Shown: positions 1 through 8,428 of the stretch, in pieces
Layout of the letters: every line of letters begins with the position of its first letter
How positions within the stretch are numbered: position 1 is the first letter of the stretch
From: Streptococcus salivarius
GTDB lineage: Bacteria > Bacillota > Bacilli > Lactobacillales > Streptococcaceae
Length of the DNA: 64,000 nucleotides
Reading direction: 5' to 3'
Assembly (NCBI RefSeq): GCF_009738225.1
Contig: NZ_CP018187.1
Coordinates: forward strand, 444,501 to 508,500
Translations under genes and position numbers: made by a program
Notes under the pieces: generated by a model
Databases searched by the model: none
Seen by the model: only the letters and a program-made list of their open reading frames with translations
What the model was told of the DNA's origin: nothing

Positions 1-2
1 TT

Positions 3-983
3 CTCTATGCCGGAGGTAACATTCTAACAGGAGTTGCCATTGCTCAGGGAGAGCTGTGGATACTTTATCTTGGTTACGGTATTCTTGGTGGTCTAGGACT
101 GGGTGTAGGTTATATTACGCCTGTTTCAACTATTATTAAGTGGTTTCCTGATAAGCGTGGACTTGCGACTGGTCTTGCCATCATGGGCTTTGGCTTTGCC
201 TCACTGCTAACCAGTCCTCTTGCCCAATATCTGATTCAGGCACGTGGTGTTGAGCAGACCTTTTATATTTTGGGAGTTGTTTATTTTATTGTGATGCTTT
301 TTGTCTCACAATTCATTAAACGACCAAGTGTAGAGGAAGCACAACTGTTGGCTGACAAGAGTCCAAACCGTCAGGCTGCTAATTTAAGCAAGGGAATTAC
401 GGCTAATGAAGCTCTGAAATCGTCAACTTTCTACTGGTTATGGCTTATCTTGTTTATCAATATTTCATGTGGCTTAGCCCTTGTCTCTGCTATTTCTCCA
501 ATGGCTCAAGATATGGTTGGGATGTCAGCGGAATCAGCAGCAGTTGTTGTCGGTGTTATGGGAATCTTTAATGGTTTTGGTCGCCTTCTGTGGGCAGGCT
601 TGTCGGATTATATTGGGCGTCCGAAGACCTTTATCCTCCTCTTTGTGGTTAATATCGTTATGGCTATCCTCCTAATTGTCCTGCAAGTTCCACTTGTCTT
701 TGTGGTTGCGATGGCTGTTCTGATGACATGCTACGGGGCAGGATTCTCCTTGATTCCTCCCTACCTTAGCGATATCTTTGGGGCAAAGGAATTGGCTACC
801 CTTCATGGTTATATTCTGACTGCCTGGGCTATGGCAGCCTTGGTGGGACCAATGCTCCTGTCGGTAACCTATGAATTGACAAAATCTTACCAGATGACCT
901 TGCTTGTTTTCATTGCTCTTTACGTGGTAGCTTTGGTTATTGCTTACCTCTTGAAAAAGAAGGTTATTCGTCAAGTAGTCTAA
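3..983 (+). CDS. MFS transporter, OFA-like (5' partial)
   Basis: C-terminal three quarters of a major facilitator superfamily permease; the reading frame is open from the first bases, so the true start lies upstream of the window. The visible protein has about eight hydrophobic helices. A glycine-rich helix (GGLGLGVGYITP) is followed by a basic loop, KWFPDKRGLATG, typical of the oxalate/formate antiporter (OFA) branch, and the second half has the GRLLWAGLSDYIGR repeat of the MFS signature. The protein ends in a basic tail (LLKKKVIRQVV). Substrate cannot be read from sequence; an organic anion such as a monocarboxylate is a family-level guess. A hairpin terminator follows directly, so it ends its own transcription unit. 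Confidence 0.85.
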   Translation, partial: LYAGGNILTGVAIAQGELWILYLGYGILGGLGLGVGYITPVSTIIKWFPDKRGLATGLAIMGFGFASLLTSPLAQYLIQARGVEQTFYILGVVYFIVMLFVSQFIKRPSVEEAQLLADKSPNRQAANLSKGITANEALKSSTFYWLWLILFINISCGLALVSAISPMAQDMVGMSAESAAVVVGVMGIFNGFGRLLWAGLSDYIGRPKTFILLFVVNIVMAILLIVLQVPLVFVVAMAVLMTCYGAGFSLIPPYLSDIFGAKELATLHGYILTAWAMAALVGPMLLSVTYELTKSYQMTLLVFIALYVVALVIAYLLKKKVIRQVV

Positions 984-1008
984 TGATGAGGATTTGAGTT
1001 ATAGATAA

Positions 1009-1040
1009 GAAAAATCTCTAGCACTCGCTAGGGATTTTTT
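1009..1040 (+). terminator. Rho-independent terminator after MFS gene
   Basis: Stem AAAATCTCTAGC / GCTAGGGATTTT with a 4-nt ACTC loop and one G-U pair, running into a T tract. It also sits just upstream of the -10 of the next gene. Confidence 0.85.
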
Positions 1041-1041
1041 A

Positions 1042-1047
1042 TATAAT
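1042..1047 (+). promoter_or_regulatory. -10 box placed for a leaderless mRNA
   Basis: Perfect TATAAT ending 7 nt before the ATG of the O-methyltransferase at 1055. With a usual 6-8 nt spacing to the transcription start, the transcript would begin at or next to the A of the start codon. No convincing -35 is seen; that region overlaps the upstream terminator hairpin. Confidence 0.5.
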
Positions 1048-1054
1048 AAAACAC

Positions 1055-1762
1055 ATGGTTAAATCATATAGTAAAAACGCAAATCACAACATGCGTCGCC
1101 CAGTAGTAAACAAGGATATCGTGGATTACATGCGAACGCATCTTCAGGAAAATAAAGGGCATTTGGCTGAGCTGGAGGCCTTTGCTCGTAAGGAAAATAT
1201 TCCAATTATTCAGCACGAAGTTGTTGCTTATTTCCGATTTTTGTTACAGACCTTGCAGCCTAAGAAAATCCTTGAGGTAGGAACGGCTATTGGTTTTTCA
1301 GCTCTTCTTATGGCTGAGTACGCCCCTGATGCTCAGATTACGACGGTTGATCGTAATGAAGAAATGATTGGCTTTGCCAAGGAAAATCTAGCCAAGTATG
1401 ACAGCCGCAAACAAATTACCTTAGTTGAAGGTGATGCAGCAGAAGTTTTGCAAGATTTGGACACTGATTATGATTTTGTTTTTATGGACTCAGCCAAGTC
1501 TAAATATATCGTCTTTCTGCCTGAAATCCTAAAACGTCTCAAGGTAGGTGGTGTCATTGTCTTTGATGATATCTTCCAAGGGGGGGATATTGCCAAAGAC
1601 ATTATGGAGGTTCGTCGTGGTCAGCGTACGATTTACCGTGGTTTGCATCGTCTTTTTGATGCGACCTTAGATAACCCTGGTTTGACTGCTAGTTTGGTAC
1701 CTATGAGTGACGGACTTCTTATGCTTCGGAAAAATTCTGAAAATATTATCTTGCCAGATTAA
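1055..1762 (+). CDS. SAM-dependent O-methyltransferase (TrmR/YrrM-like)
   Basis: 235-aa class I methyltransferase of the catechol-O-methyltransferase-like family. The SAM-binding motif I is ILEVGTAIGFSALLMA (about residues 71-86), the acidic end of strand 2 is TTVDRNEEMI, and YDFVFMDSAKSKY carries the metal-binding Asp, followed by VIVFDDIFQGG. Relatives include B. subtilis TrmR (YrrM), which methylates 5-hydroxyuridine at the tRNA wobble position; that role here is inference. It precedes prsA, a neighbourhood I recall from other streptococci. The start at 1055 has no Shine-Dalgarno and lies 7 nt after a TATAAT, which suggests leaderless translation. The next ATG, at 1091, also lacks a ribosome-binding site. 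Confidence 0.85.
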   Translation: MVKSYSKNANHNMRRPVVNKDIVDYMRTHLQENKGHLAELEAFARKENIPIIQHEVVAYFRFLLQTLQPKKILEVGTAIGFSALLMAEYAPDAQITTVDRNEEMIGFAKENLAKYDSRKQITLVEGDAAEVLQDLDTDYDFVFMDSAKSKYIVFLPEILKRLKVGGVIVFDDIFQGGDIAKDIMEVRRGQRTIYRGLHRLFDATLDNPGLTASLVPMSDGLLMLRKNSENIILPD

Positions 1763-1780
1763 GCATTATTTAAGTAAGTG

Positions 1781-1789
1781 TGGTATAAT
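1781..1789 (+). promoter_or_regulatory. Extended -10 promoter of prsA
   Basis: TGG followed directly by TATAAT (TGn-TATAAT extended -10). No strong -35. Located between the methyltransferase stop codon and prsA. Confidence 0.6.
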
Positions 1790-1823
1790 AACAAAGATAT
1801 TGACAATTTAAGGAGTAGATAGA

Positions 1824-2966
1824 ATGGCTAAAGAAAATGAAAACCTTGAGTCGACAGAAGAAACTGTTGAAGAGGTTGTAGCAGACAAAGACGCAGAACA
1901 AGAGCATCTTGATCGCCAAAAAGAAGAAGAGGAAAGCATCGCCCTCGCTAGTGAAAAAGCGAAAGAAAAAGCTAAACGTGCTAAAACGAAAAAGACACGT
2001 GATGCTGGTAAACCAAGCTCAGGTGGCCGCTTCCTCGGAGGTCTTGCCCTTGTAGCTGTTTCAGCTCTCGTTGGTGCAGGTGCTATGTATGTTTCTCTAG
2101 GTAACAAAACGACTGAAGAAACAACTTTGGTATCTATGAAAGGTGATACTGTTACTGTCGGTGATGTCTTTGATTCACTTAAAGGTAGCAGCCAAACACA
2201 ACAAAGTGTTTTGAGTGCAACTTTGCAAAAGGCTCTTGAAAAAGAATATGGTAGCAAAGTCAGCAAAGAAGACGTAGACAAAGCTTATAAGCAAGCTTCA
2301 GAACAATACGGAGATCAATTCTCACAAGTACTTGCAGCCTATGGTCAAACAGAAGAGTCATACCGTACTCAAATCCGTACACAAAAATTGGTTGAGTATG
2401 CTGTTAACCAAGCCGCACAAAAAGATTTGACTGAAGCAAATTACAAGGCCGCCTATGATAACTACACACCAAATACAGAGGTACAAGTAGTTTCAACTAC
2501 TGATAAAGCAGTGGCAGATAAGGTAGACTCTGAAGCTAAAGCAGAAGGAGCAGACTTCTCACAAGTTGCTAAAGATAACAGCTTGGAAGTGGCTTCTAAG
2601 ACAGTTAACTCAGCTTCTCAAGACTTCCCAGCAGATGTTTTGACAGCAGCCTTCAAACAAGATGCTAATGCCGTTTCTGACGTAGTGACCGTTTCAAACA
2701 GTTCAACTGGTGCTGCAACTTACTATATCGTCAAAACTGTTTCAAAAGCTGAGAAAAATGCAGATTGGAAAAACTATAAGGATGATTTGACTAAGGTTAT
2801 CATCAATGGTAAGAAAGCTGATACTAACTTCACTAACTCAGTGATTGCTAAGGTCCTTAAGAAATACAATGTTAAAGTTGTAGACAAGGCCTTCAGCGCA
2901 ATTCTTGACCAGTATGTGACTGGTTCTGGGGCTTCATCAAGTTCATCATCAAGCTCTAGCAAATAA
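1824..2966 (+). CDS. prsA: PrsA-like foldase, membrane-anchored variant without lipobox
   Basis: 380-aa extracytoplasmic peptidyl-prolyl isomerase/chaperone of the PrsA family. The region after the membrane segment (VSMKGDTVTVGDVFDSLKG, QIRTQKLVEYAVNQAA, NYTPNTEVQVV, FSQVAKDNS) matches the streptococcal PrsA/PrtM fold around a degenerate parvulin domain, and the C-terminus is a poly-Ser tail. PrsA normally has a lipoprotein signal with an L-x-x-C box. Here about 68 charged, mostly cytoplasmic-type residues (Glu/Lys-rich, possible coiled coil) precede one hydrophobic helix, about residues 70-91, with no Cys. It should therefore be a type II signal-anchored protein. AAGGAG lies 8 nt before the ATG. 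Expected role: folding of secreted proteins, possibly the large wall proteins encoded nearby. The family is clear; the topology is inference. Confidence 0.8.
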   Translation: MAKENENLESTEETVEEVVADKDAEQEHLDRQKEEEESIALASEKAKEKAKRAKTKKTRDAGKPSSGGRFLGGLALVAVSALVGAGAMYVSLGNKTTEETTLVSMKGDTVTVGDVFDSLKGSSQTQQSVLSATLQKALEKEYGSKVSKEDVDKAYKQASEQYGDQFSQVLAAYGQTEESYRTQIRTQKLVEYAVNQAAQKDLTEANYKAAYDNYTPNTEVQVVSTTDKAVADKVDSEAKAEGADFSQVAKDNSLEVASKTVNSASQDFPADVLTAAFKQDANAVSDVVTVSNSSTGAATYYIVKTVSKAEKNADWKNYKDDLTKVIINGKKADTNFTNSVIAKVLKKYNVKVVDKAFSAILDQYVTGSGASSSSSSSSSK

Positions 2967-3000
2967 ATCACAAGATAGAGTTGATAATGCTATTATCAGC

Positions 3001-3029
3001 TTGACCTAAGACCTAAAACACGTTAAAAT
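3001..3029 (+). promoter_or_regulatory. Promoter of the alaS T-box transcript
   Basis: TTGACC, 17-nt spacer, TAAAAT. It starts the leader that carries the T-box. A small GATAATgctATTATC hairpin without a clear T tract lies just upstream, after prsA. Confidence 0.65.
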
Positions 3030-3035
3030 GGAGAG

Positions 3036-3262
3036 TGGCTGAAAGTTCTAATATCATGACATTTTTAGCCTTCCCTTTGAGATTGGTAATCATTGCTTCT
3101 GATACAGAAAAATGGCGGTCGCTGCGAGCCACGGACGAATCTGATTACTTGCTACTCAAAGTTTACAATTAAAGACAAATAAGAATGACAAGTTCATTGA
3201 ATGAAGGTGGTACCGCGGTTCACGTCGCCCTTCGTTTAGTGGTCTTGTCTTTTATTCTTTTA
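3036..3262 (+). promoter_or_regulatory. T-box leader (alanine) for 161-aa gene and alaS
   Basis: The leader shows an AGAGAG...GCTGAAAG stem I element at 3040-3054 and the T-box core GGTGGTACCGCG at 3207-3218. A terminator-type segment ending in TTGTCTTTTATTCTTTT can pair with AAAGACAA at about 3172. The TGGT of the T-box would pair with a tRNA acceptor end whose discriminator is A, which fits tRNA-Ala. A candidate Ala specifier GCC lies at 3068-3070, but I could not fold stem I rigorously. Uncharged tRNA-Ala should favour readthrough into the 161-aa gene and alaS. Confidence 0.85.
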
Positions 3263-3303
3263 GTATTTTTTGAATGAATGTATGACATTATTGGAGGTGG
3301 CGT

Positions 3304-3789
3304 ATGAAAACCTATTTTGTCAAACAGAAGTTTCGATTGGGTGGTGAACGCTTTGATATCAAGGATGATCAAGGTAGAGTTGCCTATCAGGTAGAAGGAT
3401 CCTTTTTTAAGATTCCAAAGACCTTTACGATTTTTGGCGAGGATGGTCGTGAGATTAGTCATATCACCAAGGAGCCTATTAGCCTCTTACCCAAATTTAC
3501 GGTGAATTTACAGGATGGTTCGATTTTTTACATTCGTAAAAAATTAACCTTTCTTCGTGATAAGTATGATGTCGATAATCTTGGCTTGCGAATAGAGGGG
3601 AATATTTGGGACCTGGATTTTCAACTGCTTAATAGTCAAGATCAGGTAGTTGCTAGGATTCAAAAGGAGCTCTTTCATCTAACATCGACCTATACTGTTA
3701 CCGTTTATGAAAATACTTATGCCGATTTAGCCATTTCCCTATGTGTCGCTATTGACTATGTGGAAATGCTCGAGAATAGCTCAAAATAA
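3304..3789 (+). CDS. LURP-one-related / YxjI-like protein
   Basis: 161-aa soluble protein with the beta-rich tubby-like LURP-one fold: YFVKQKFRLGGERFDIKDDQGRVAYQVEGSFF-type opening (written here in part only as the family's 'KQKFRLGGERFDIKDD' hallmark), then repeated 'D/N-x-x-G' strands. No membrane segment or catalytic motif is visible. GGAGG sits 6 nt before the ATG. The gene is wedged between the alanine T-box and alaS with only 24 nt to alaS, so it should rise with alaS when tRNA-Ala is uncharged. Its biochemical function is unknown; the YxjI family is annotated mainly by fold. Confidence 0.75.
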   Translation: MKTYFVKQKFRLGGERFDIKDDQGRVAYQVEGSFFKIPKTFTIFGEDGREISHITKEPISLLPKFTVNLQDGSIFYIRKKLTFLRDKYDVDNLGLRIEGNIWDLDFQLLNSQDQVVARIQKELFHLTSTYTVTVYENTYADLAISLCVAIDYVEMLENSSK

Positions 3790-3813
3790 GAAACAATTGA
3801 TTAAGGAGAAACA

Positions 3814-6432
3814 ATGAAACAACTTACTTCAGCACAAATTCGTCAAATGTGGCTTGATTTCTGGAAATCAAAAGGTCACGCTGTTGAACCATCAGCTAAC
3901 TTGGTTCCAGTTAACGATCCAACCCTTCTTTGGATTAACTCAGGGGTTGCCACTTTGAAAAAATACTTTGATGGCTCTGTGATTCCTGAAAATCCACGTA
4001 TTACCAACTCACAAAAAGCTATCCGTACCAACGATATCGAAAACGTTGGTAAGACAGCTCGTCACCACACTATGTTTGAAATGCTTGGTAACTTCTCAGT
4101 TGGTGATTACTTCCGTGATGAAGCTATCGAATGGGGTTATGAGCTTTTGACAAGCCCAGAGTGGTTTGATTTTCCAAAAGACAAGCTTTACATGACTTAC
4201 TATCCAGATGATAAAGATTCATACAACCGTTGGATTGCTTGCGGTGTTGAACCAAGTCATTTGATTCCAATTGAAGATAACTTCTGGGAAATCGGTGCTG
4301 GACCTTCAGGACCAGATACTGAAATCTTCTTTGACCGTGGCGAAGACTTTGACCCTGATAATATTGGTATCCGTTTGCTTGAAGAAGATATTGAAAACGA
4401 TCGTTACATTGAAATTTGGAACATCGTTTTGTCACAATTCAACGCAGATCCAGCTGTTCCACGTTCAGAATACAAGGAACTTCCTAATAAAAACATTGAT
4501 ACGGGCGCAGGTCTTGAACGTCTTGTAGCCGTAATGCAAGGGGCTAAAACAAACTTTGAAACAGACCTCTTCATGCCTATCATTCGTGAAATCGAAAAAA
4601 TGTCTGGTAAAACTTACGATCCAGATGGTGACACAATGAGCTTCAAGGTTATTGCTGACCACATTCGTTCATTGGCATTTGCCATCGGTGATGGTGCTCT
4701 TCCAGGTAATGAAGGTCGTGGTTATGTCCTTCGTCGTCTTCTTCGTCGTGCAGTAATGCATGGTCGTCGTCTCGGCATTTCTGATGCTTTCTTGTACAAA
4801 CTTGTTCCAACTGTTGGTCAAATTATGGAAAGCTATTACCCAGAAGTTCTTGAGAAGAAAGATTTTATCGAGAAGATTGTTAAACGTGAAGAAGAAACCT
4901 TTGCACGTACTATCGATGCAGGTTCAAGCATGCTTGACGAGCTTCTTGCTATCCTTAAGAAATCTGGTAAAGATACGCTTGAAGGTAAAGACATCTTTAA
5001 ACTTTACGATACTTACGGATTCCCAGTGGAATTGACAGAAGAGTTGGCTGAAGATGAAGGCTTCAAGATTGACCATGAAGGTTTCAAAGCTGCCATGAAA
5101 GAACAACAAGAACGTGCGCGTGCTAGCGTCGTCAAAGGTGGTTCTATGGGTATGCAAAATGAAACCCTCGCTAACATCACTGAACCATCTGAGTTCTTGT
5201 ATGAAGCGGAAACTGCTGAAAGCCGTTTGAGCGTCATCGTTGCTGATGATGCTCGTCATGATAGTGTTAACTCTGGTCAAGCCCTCCTTGTCTTTGAACA
5301 AACACCATTCTACGCTGAAATGGGTGGACAAGTAGCAGACCACGGTACAATCTCAGATGCAGCTGGTACAGTCGTTGCGCGTGTTGTTGATGTTCAACGT
5401 GCACCAAATGGACAAGCCCTTCACACTGTTGAAGTTGAAGGTGAACTTGTTGTAGGGGCTAACTACAAACTTGAAATTGACCACACACGTCGTCACCGTG
5501 TCATGAAGAACCATACAGCGACTCACCTCTTGCACGCTGCCCTTCATAACATCGTCGGTGATCATGCTGTTCAAGCCGGTTCTCTTAACGAACAAGAATT
5601 CTTGCGTTTCGACTTCACTCACTTTGAGGCTGTAACTCCAGAAGAATTGCGTACTATCGAAGAACAAGTTAACGAAGAAATCTGGAAAGCTACTCCAGTA
5701 ACAACTATTGAAACAGACATTGACACTGCTAAATCAATGGGAGCTATGGCCCTCTTTGGTGAAAAATATGGTAAGAATGTTCGTGTCGTTTCAATCGGTG
5801 ATTACTCTGTTGAGCTTTGTGGTGGTACGCACGTTGCCAACACTGCTGAAATCGGTATGTTCAAGATTGTCAAAGAAGAAGGTATCGGTTCAGGAACACG
5901 TCGTATCTTGGCAGTGACATCACGTGAAGCTTACCTTGCTTACCGTGAAGAAGAAGATGCCCTCAAAGCAATCGCTGCAACACTTAAGGCTCCACAATTG
6001 AAAGAAGTACCTAACAAGGTTGCTAGCCTTCAAGAGCAGTTGCATGCCCTTCAAAAAGAAAATGCTGCTCTTAAAGAAAAAGCAGCAGCTGCAGCAGCTG
6101 GTGATGTCTTCAAAGACGTTAAAGAAGCTAACGGTGTTCGTTACATTGCTAGCCAAGTAGAAGTTTCTGATGCAGGTGCCCTTCGTACCTTTGCGGACCA
6201 ATGGAAACAAGCAGACTACTCTGATGTCCTTGTCCTTGCAGCTCACATTGGCGAAAAAGTTAATGTCCTCGTAGCAAGCAAGTCTAAAGATGTTCACGCA
6301 GGTAATGTTATCAAGGTTCTCGCACCAATCGTATCAGGTCGTGGTGGTGGTAAACCAGATATGGCCATGGCCGGTGGTAGCGATGCCAATGGTATCCAAG
6401 ATCTTCTTTCAGCAGTAGCAGAACAGCTCTAA
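3814..6432 (+). CDS. alaS: Alanyl-tRNA synthetase
   Basis: 872-aa class IIc synthetase that charges tRNA-Ala. The N-terminal catalytic domain opens with [19 protein letters not shown]. The editing domain carries the zinc/active-site motifs HTATH (about residues 566-570) and CGGTH (about 669-673). A coiled region (about 725-765) precedes the C-Ala domain, which ends in the glycine-rich [14 protein letters not shown] near residue 842. The length is normal for the family. AAGGAG precedes the ATG. It is the second gene of a T-box controlled transcript and is followed by a strong terminator. Confidence 0.98.
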   Translation: MKQLTSAQIRQMWLDFWKSKGHAVEPSANLVPVNDPTLLWINSGVATLKKYFDGSVIPENPRITNSQKAIRTNDIENVGKTARHHTMFEMLGNFSVGDYFRDEAIEWGYELLTSPEWFDFPKDKLYMTYYPDDKDSYNRWIACGVEPSHLIPIEDNFWEIGAGPSGPDTEIFFDRGEDFDPDNIGIRLLEEDIENDRYIEIWNIVLSQFNADPAVPRSEYKELPNKNIDTGAGLERLVAVMQGAKTNFETDLFMPIIREIEKMSGKTYDPDGDTMSFKVIADHIRSLAFAIGDGALPGNEGRGYVLRRLLRRAVMHGRRLGISDAFLYKLVPTVGQIMESYYPEVLEKKDFIEKIVKREEETFARTIDAGSSMLDELLAILKKSGKDTLEGKDIFKLYDTYGFPVELTEELAEDEGFKIDHEGFKAAMKEQQERARASVVKGGSMGMQNETLANITEPSEFLYEAETAESRLSVIVADDARHDSVNSGQALLVFEQTPFYAEMGGQVADHGTISDAAGTVVARVVDVQRAPNGQALHTVEVEGELVVGANYKLEIDHTRRHRVMKNHTATHLLHAALHNIVGDHAVQAGSLNEQEFLRFDFTHFEAVTPEELRTIEEQVNEEIWKATPVTTIETDIDTAKSMGAMALFGEKYGKNVRVVSIGDYSVELCGGTHVANTAEIGMFKIVKEEGIGSGTRRILAVTSREAYLAYREEEDALKAIAATLKAPQLKEVPNKVASLQEQLHALQKENAALKEKAAAAAAGDVFKDVKEANGVRYIASQVEVSDAGALRTFADQWKQADYSDVLVLAAHIGEKVNVLVASKSKDVHAGNVIKVLAPIVSGRGGGKPDMAMAGGSDANGIQDLLSAVAEQL

Positions 6433-6458
6433 GATGTGATACAATAAAAGTAACTTGA

Positions 6459-6487
6459 AAAGGTAGGATGAAAATCCTATCTTTTTT
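6459..6487 (+). terminator. Terminator after alaS
   Basis: AAAGGTAGGAT / ATCCTATCTTT stem with a GAAA loop, then a T tract. Confidence 0.9.
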
Positions 6488-6531
6488 CTTTGTAAGTGGT
6501 ATTGAAAGTAATGATTATTTTCGTTTCATAA

Positions 6532-6560
6532 TTGAAATAGTGAATACTGGGTGGTATACT
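6532..6560 (+). promoter_or_regulatory. Promoter of the ComR-like regulator
   Basis: TTGAAA, 17-nt spacer, TATACT with an upstream TGG (extended -10). A 5' UTR of about 40 nt follows, ending in GGGAGC before the ATG at 6610. Confidence 0.6.
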
Positions 6561-6609
6561 ATTACAAATCATAAAAATTATAATAGTTTCAAGTAAAAGG
6601 GAGCTAGCG

Positions 6610-7533
6610 ATGTTTGGACAAGACTTTGGTCATCGGTTAAGAGAGTTGAGATTAGCACAAGGACTCACTAAAGAAAAATTTTGTGAAGGGGATGAGGTTT
6701 TATCAGTACGGCAATTGACACGTATAGAAACAGGGAAGTCTCAACCTAAATTAGAGACCTTAGAGCACTTGGCAAGACGTCTGAATATATCTTTATCGGA
6801 ATTGCTTGGAGAGAGGACTGTAGTCTCAAAGCTGCCGGTAGAATACCTCAATCTCAAATATCAATTGATGCATGCGACTAGTCTAGATAAGCCAAATAAT
6901 CTAATGAAACTAGACGAAAAGCTGGGTAAAATTATTGATAGCTATTATGATGATTTGCCTGCTGATGAACAGAGGGTTGTTGATATCTTACAGTCAAAAC
7001 TTTACTCATATACTTCAAAGACACACCAAAAATTTGGTATGAGCATATTGGAGAAGAGTTTACCATCATTATGTGAGAAAAGGGTATACACTATCAATGA
7101 TCTACTACTTATAGAACTATATCAAATCTCGTTAGGAGATGGTGATAGTATGAGGTCAGATGGGTTTAGTGAAGGGACCTTTTATACCATTTGTAGAAAT
7201 CTAATAAATAGTTATGATAATATTCCCACGGAGTATTTGTTTTTACTTAGGGATGCCTTATTAATGGTTCCAATAGTTGAATATGAACGAAAAAAGTTTC
7301 ATTTATCGGAAGTAGCATTCAATCAACTGCATCGTATTATGGAGGAAACTCAAGATTTTCAGAAAAAACCAATTTTGAGAATGCTAGAGGGACAGTATCT
7401 ATATGTTGTAAAGAATGATATTTTTGAGGCTAAAAAGGCTTATCAAGAAGGGATAATCTTGGCTAGATTATTAGGAGATACCTCTTTAGCTGACATCATG
7501 TCAGAGAAAATGAGAGATGCCATGAAAGAATAG
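6610..7533 (+). CDS. ComR-like RRNPP (XRE-TPR) peptide-sensing regulator
   Basis: 307-aa cytoplasmic transcription regulator. Residues 8-68 form an XRE helix-turn-helix (LRELRLAQGLTKE ... LSVRQLTRIETGKSQP ... ARRLNISLSELLG). The VRQL-RIE-GKS-P block and the following LPVEYLNLKYQLM strongly resemble streptococcal ComR and its paralogs. The rest is an all-helical TPR-like domain of the size expected for binding a short imported pheromone. S. salivarius is known to carry ComR paralogs (ScuR, SarF) that respond to peptides and control bacteriocin genes; which member this is cannot be decided here. Unlike comR, no comS-like small gene is visible just downstream. Immediately after the stop lies a palindrome that reads as a ComR box. 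Likely target: the adjacent lipoprotein gene. Confidence 0.75.
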   Translation: MFGQDFGHRLRELRLAQGLTKEKFCEGDEVLSVRQLTRIETGKSQPKLETLEHLARRLNISLSELLGERTVVSKLPVEYLNLKYQLMHATSLDKPNNLMKLDEKLGKIIDSYYDDLPADEQRVVDILQSKLYSYTSKTHQKFGMSILEKSLPSLCEKRVYTINDLLLIELYQISLGDGDSMRSDGFSEGTFYTICRNLINSYDNIPTEYLFLLRDALLMVPIVEYERKKFHLSEVAFNQLHRIMEETQDFQKKPILRMLEGQYLYVVKNDIFEAKKAYQEGIILARLLGDTSLADIMSEKMRDAMKE

Positions 7534-7563
7534 AGCAGGACATACGTGTCCTGTTCTTTTTTT
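7532..7563 (+). terminator. Palindrome after ComR-like gene: terminator and possible ComR box
   Basis: The half sites AGCAGGACA and TGTCCTGTT (7534-7542 and 7547-7555) surround a TACG loop and run into a seven-T tract. As RNA this is a good terminator. As DNA it matches the ComR-box pattern AACAnGACA-N4-TGTCnTGTT with one mismatch. The T tract and the downstream -10-like TATATT at 7575 also resemble ComR-controlled promoters. Confidence 0.65.
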
Positions 7564-7574
7564 CTAATATGCAG

Positions 7575-7580
7575 TATATT
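7575..7580 (+). promoter_or_regulatory. Candidate -10 of the lipoprotein gene
   Basis: TATATT located 19 nt after the ComR-box-like palindrome, with the T tract between them and no recognisable -35. This is the architecture expected of an activator-dependent ComR-type promoter. The leader to the ATG at 7672 is about 85 nt. Confidence 0.4.
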
Positions 7581-7671
7581 ATGTCCATAAGAAGAACTAA
7601 AGAATATAACTTATTTCATTGAGATTTTTGAAAATGACACAGTCTAAAATAGAGTAAAAAGGAGAATTATT

Positions 7672-8364
7672 ATGAAACCTGCTACAAAACGTTTCACAAC
7701 TTTAACCGCACTCGCTTTAACTTCCGTTCTATTACTTGGTGCATGTGGTAATAACAAGAAGGAAGCTACATTAACATCGAGCTCTAGTAAGGTTAGTCAG
7801 AAAGTGAAATCGACAAAACCATCTTCAAAAGAAAAAACGAAGAAGTCTGAGCAAAAGACAAAATCTTCTAGTTCAGAAGAGGTCTCAAAGGCAACCTCTG
7901 GAGAAACGGCTTCACAACCATCAGCCGGAAATGTTGCTGGATCTACTCAACAAGAAGTTGCTCCAACAAATCCTAGTGAAGAAACAGCTGGAGTAAATCA
8001 AGGAACTCCTACAGAACAACCAGCTGCTTCAGCGGAACAAACACCAGCTACCACAGTGGTTGATGCTACGGCAATGGCTAATGGTGATTTCTCTAGTGTT
8101 GCTGGTACCTATCAAAATGACTTAGGGGACACAATTACAGTATCCCCATCCGGTAGTGTAACCCGTGTTGGTGCTGAAAGTGGTTATAGTGATACAAGTA
8201 GTCAGCTCTTTAATGGTTTTGCTCAAGATGGCGGTTATGTAGCAGGTTTTGCTCATAATGATGGACCAACCAGTGACCCAATTTTCTTTGATAGTAACGG
8301 ACAGATTCGTTTCGGTTCTGATGCGATATATGGTCGGATGCATGTTTACAATAAATTAGATTAA
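7672..8364 (+). CDS. Ser/Thr-rich lipoprotein with C-terminal DUF6287-like module
   Basis: 230-aa predicted lipoprotein. It has a basic N-terminus, a hydrophobic core and the lipobox LLLGAC, giving Cys25 as the lipidated residue. Residues about 30-125 are a low-complexity Ser/Lys/Thr/Pro/Gln linker that would span the wall. The C-terminal part begins with MANGDFSSVAGTYQNDLGDTITV. This GDxSSxxGTxxN motif recurs in the proteins at 12676 and 60798 and corresponds, I believe, to the DUF6287 family; function unknown. AAAAAGGAG precedes the start. It lies directly behind the ComR-like regulator and its box, so pheromone-induced expression is plausible. The following 99-aa gene may be cotranscribed. 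Confidence 0.8.
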   Translation: MKPATKRFTTLTALALTSVLLLGACGNNKKEATLTSSSSKVSQKVKSTKPSSKEKTKKSEQKTKSSSSEEVSKATSGETASQPSAGNVAGSTQQEVAPTNPSEETAGVNQGTPTEQPAASAEQTPATTVVDATAMANGDFSSVAGTYQNDLGDTITVSPSGSVTRVGAESGYSDTSSQLFNGFAQDGGYVAGFAHNDGPTSDPIFFDSNGQIRFGSDAIYGRMHVYNKLD

Positions 8365-8428
8365 TGGTATTGTCTCTCAGTACTTAAGAAAAGGAAATCA
8401 CAAGTAGTAGAAGGAGCACACTTTAAAA

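Noticed and set aside
1808..2281. 157-aa minus-strand ORF opposite prsA
   Set aside because: Composition (Ser/Arg/Ala low complexity) is the mirror of the prsA codons; no ribosome-binding site or family.
7569..7622. Small ORF MQYIMSIRRTKEYNLFH as a possible ComS/XIP-type pheromone next to the ComR-like gene
   Set aside because: It begins upstream of the expected transcription start, has no Shine-Dalgarno and lacks the hydrophobic, aromatic C-terminus of known XIP peptides.
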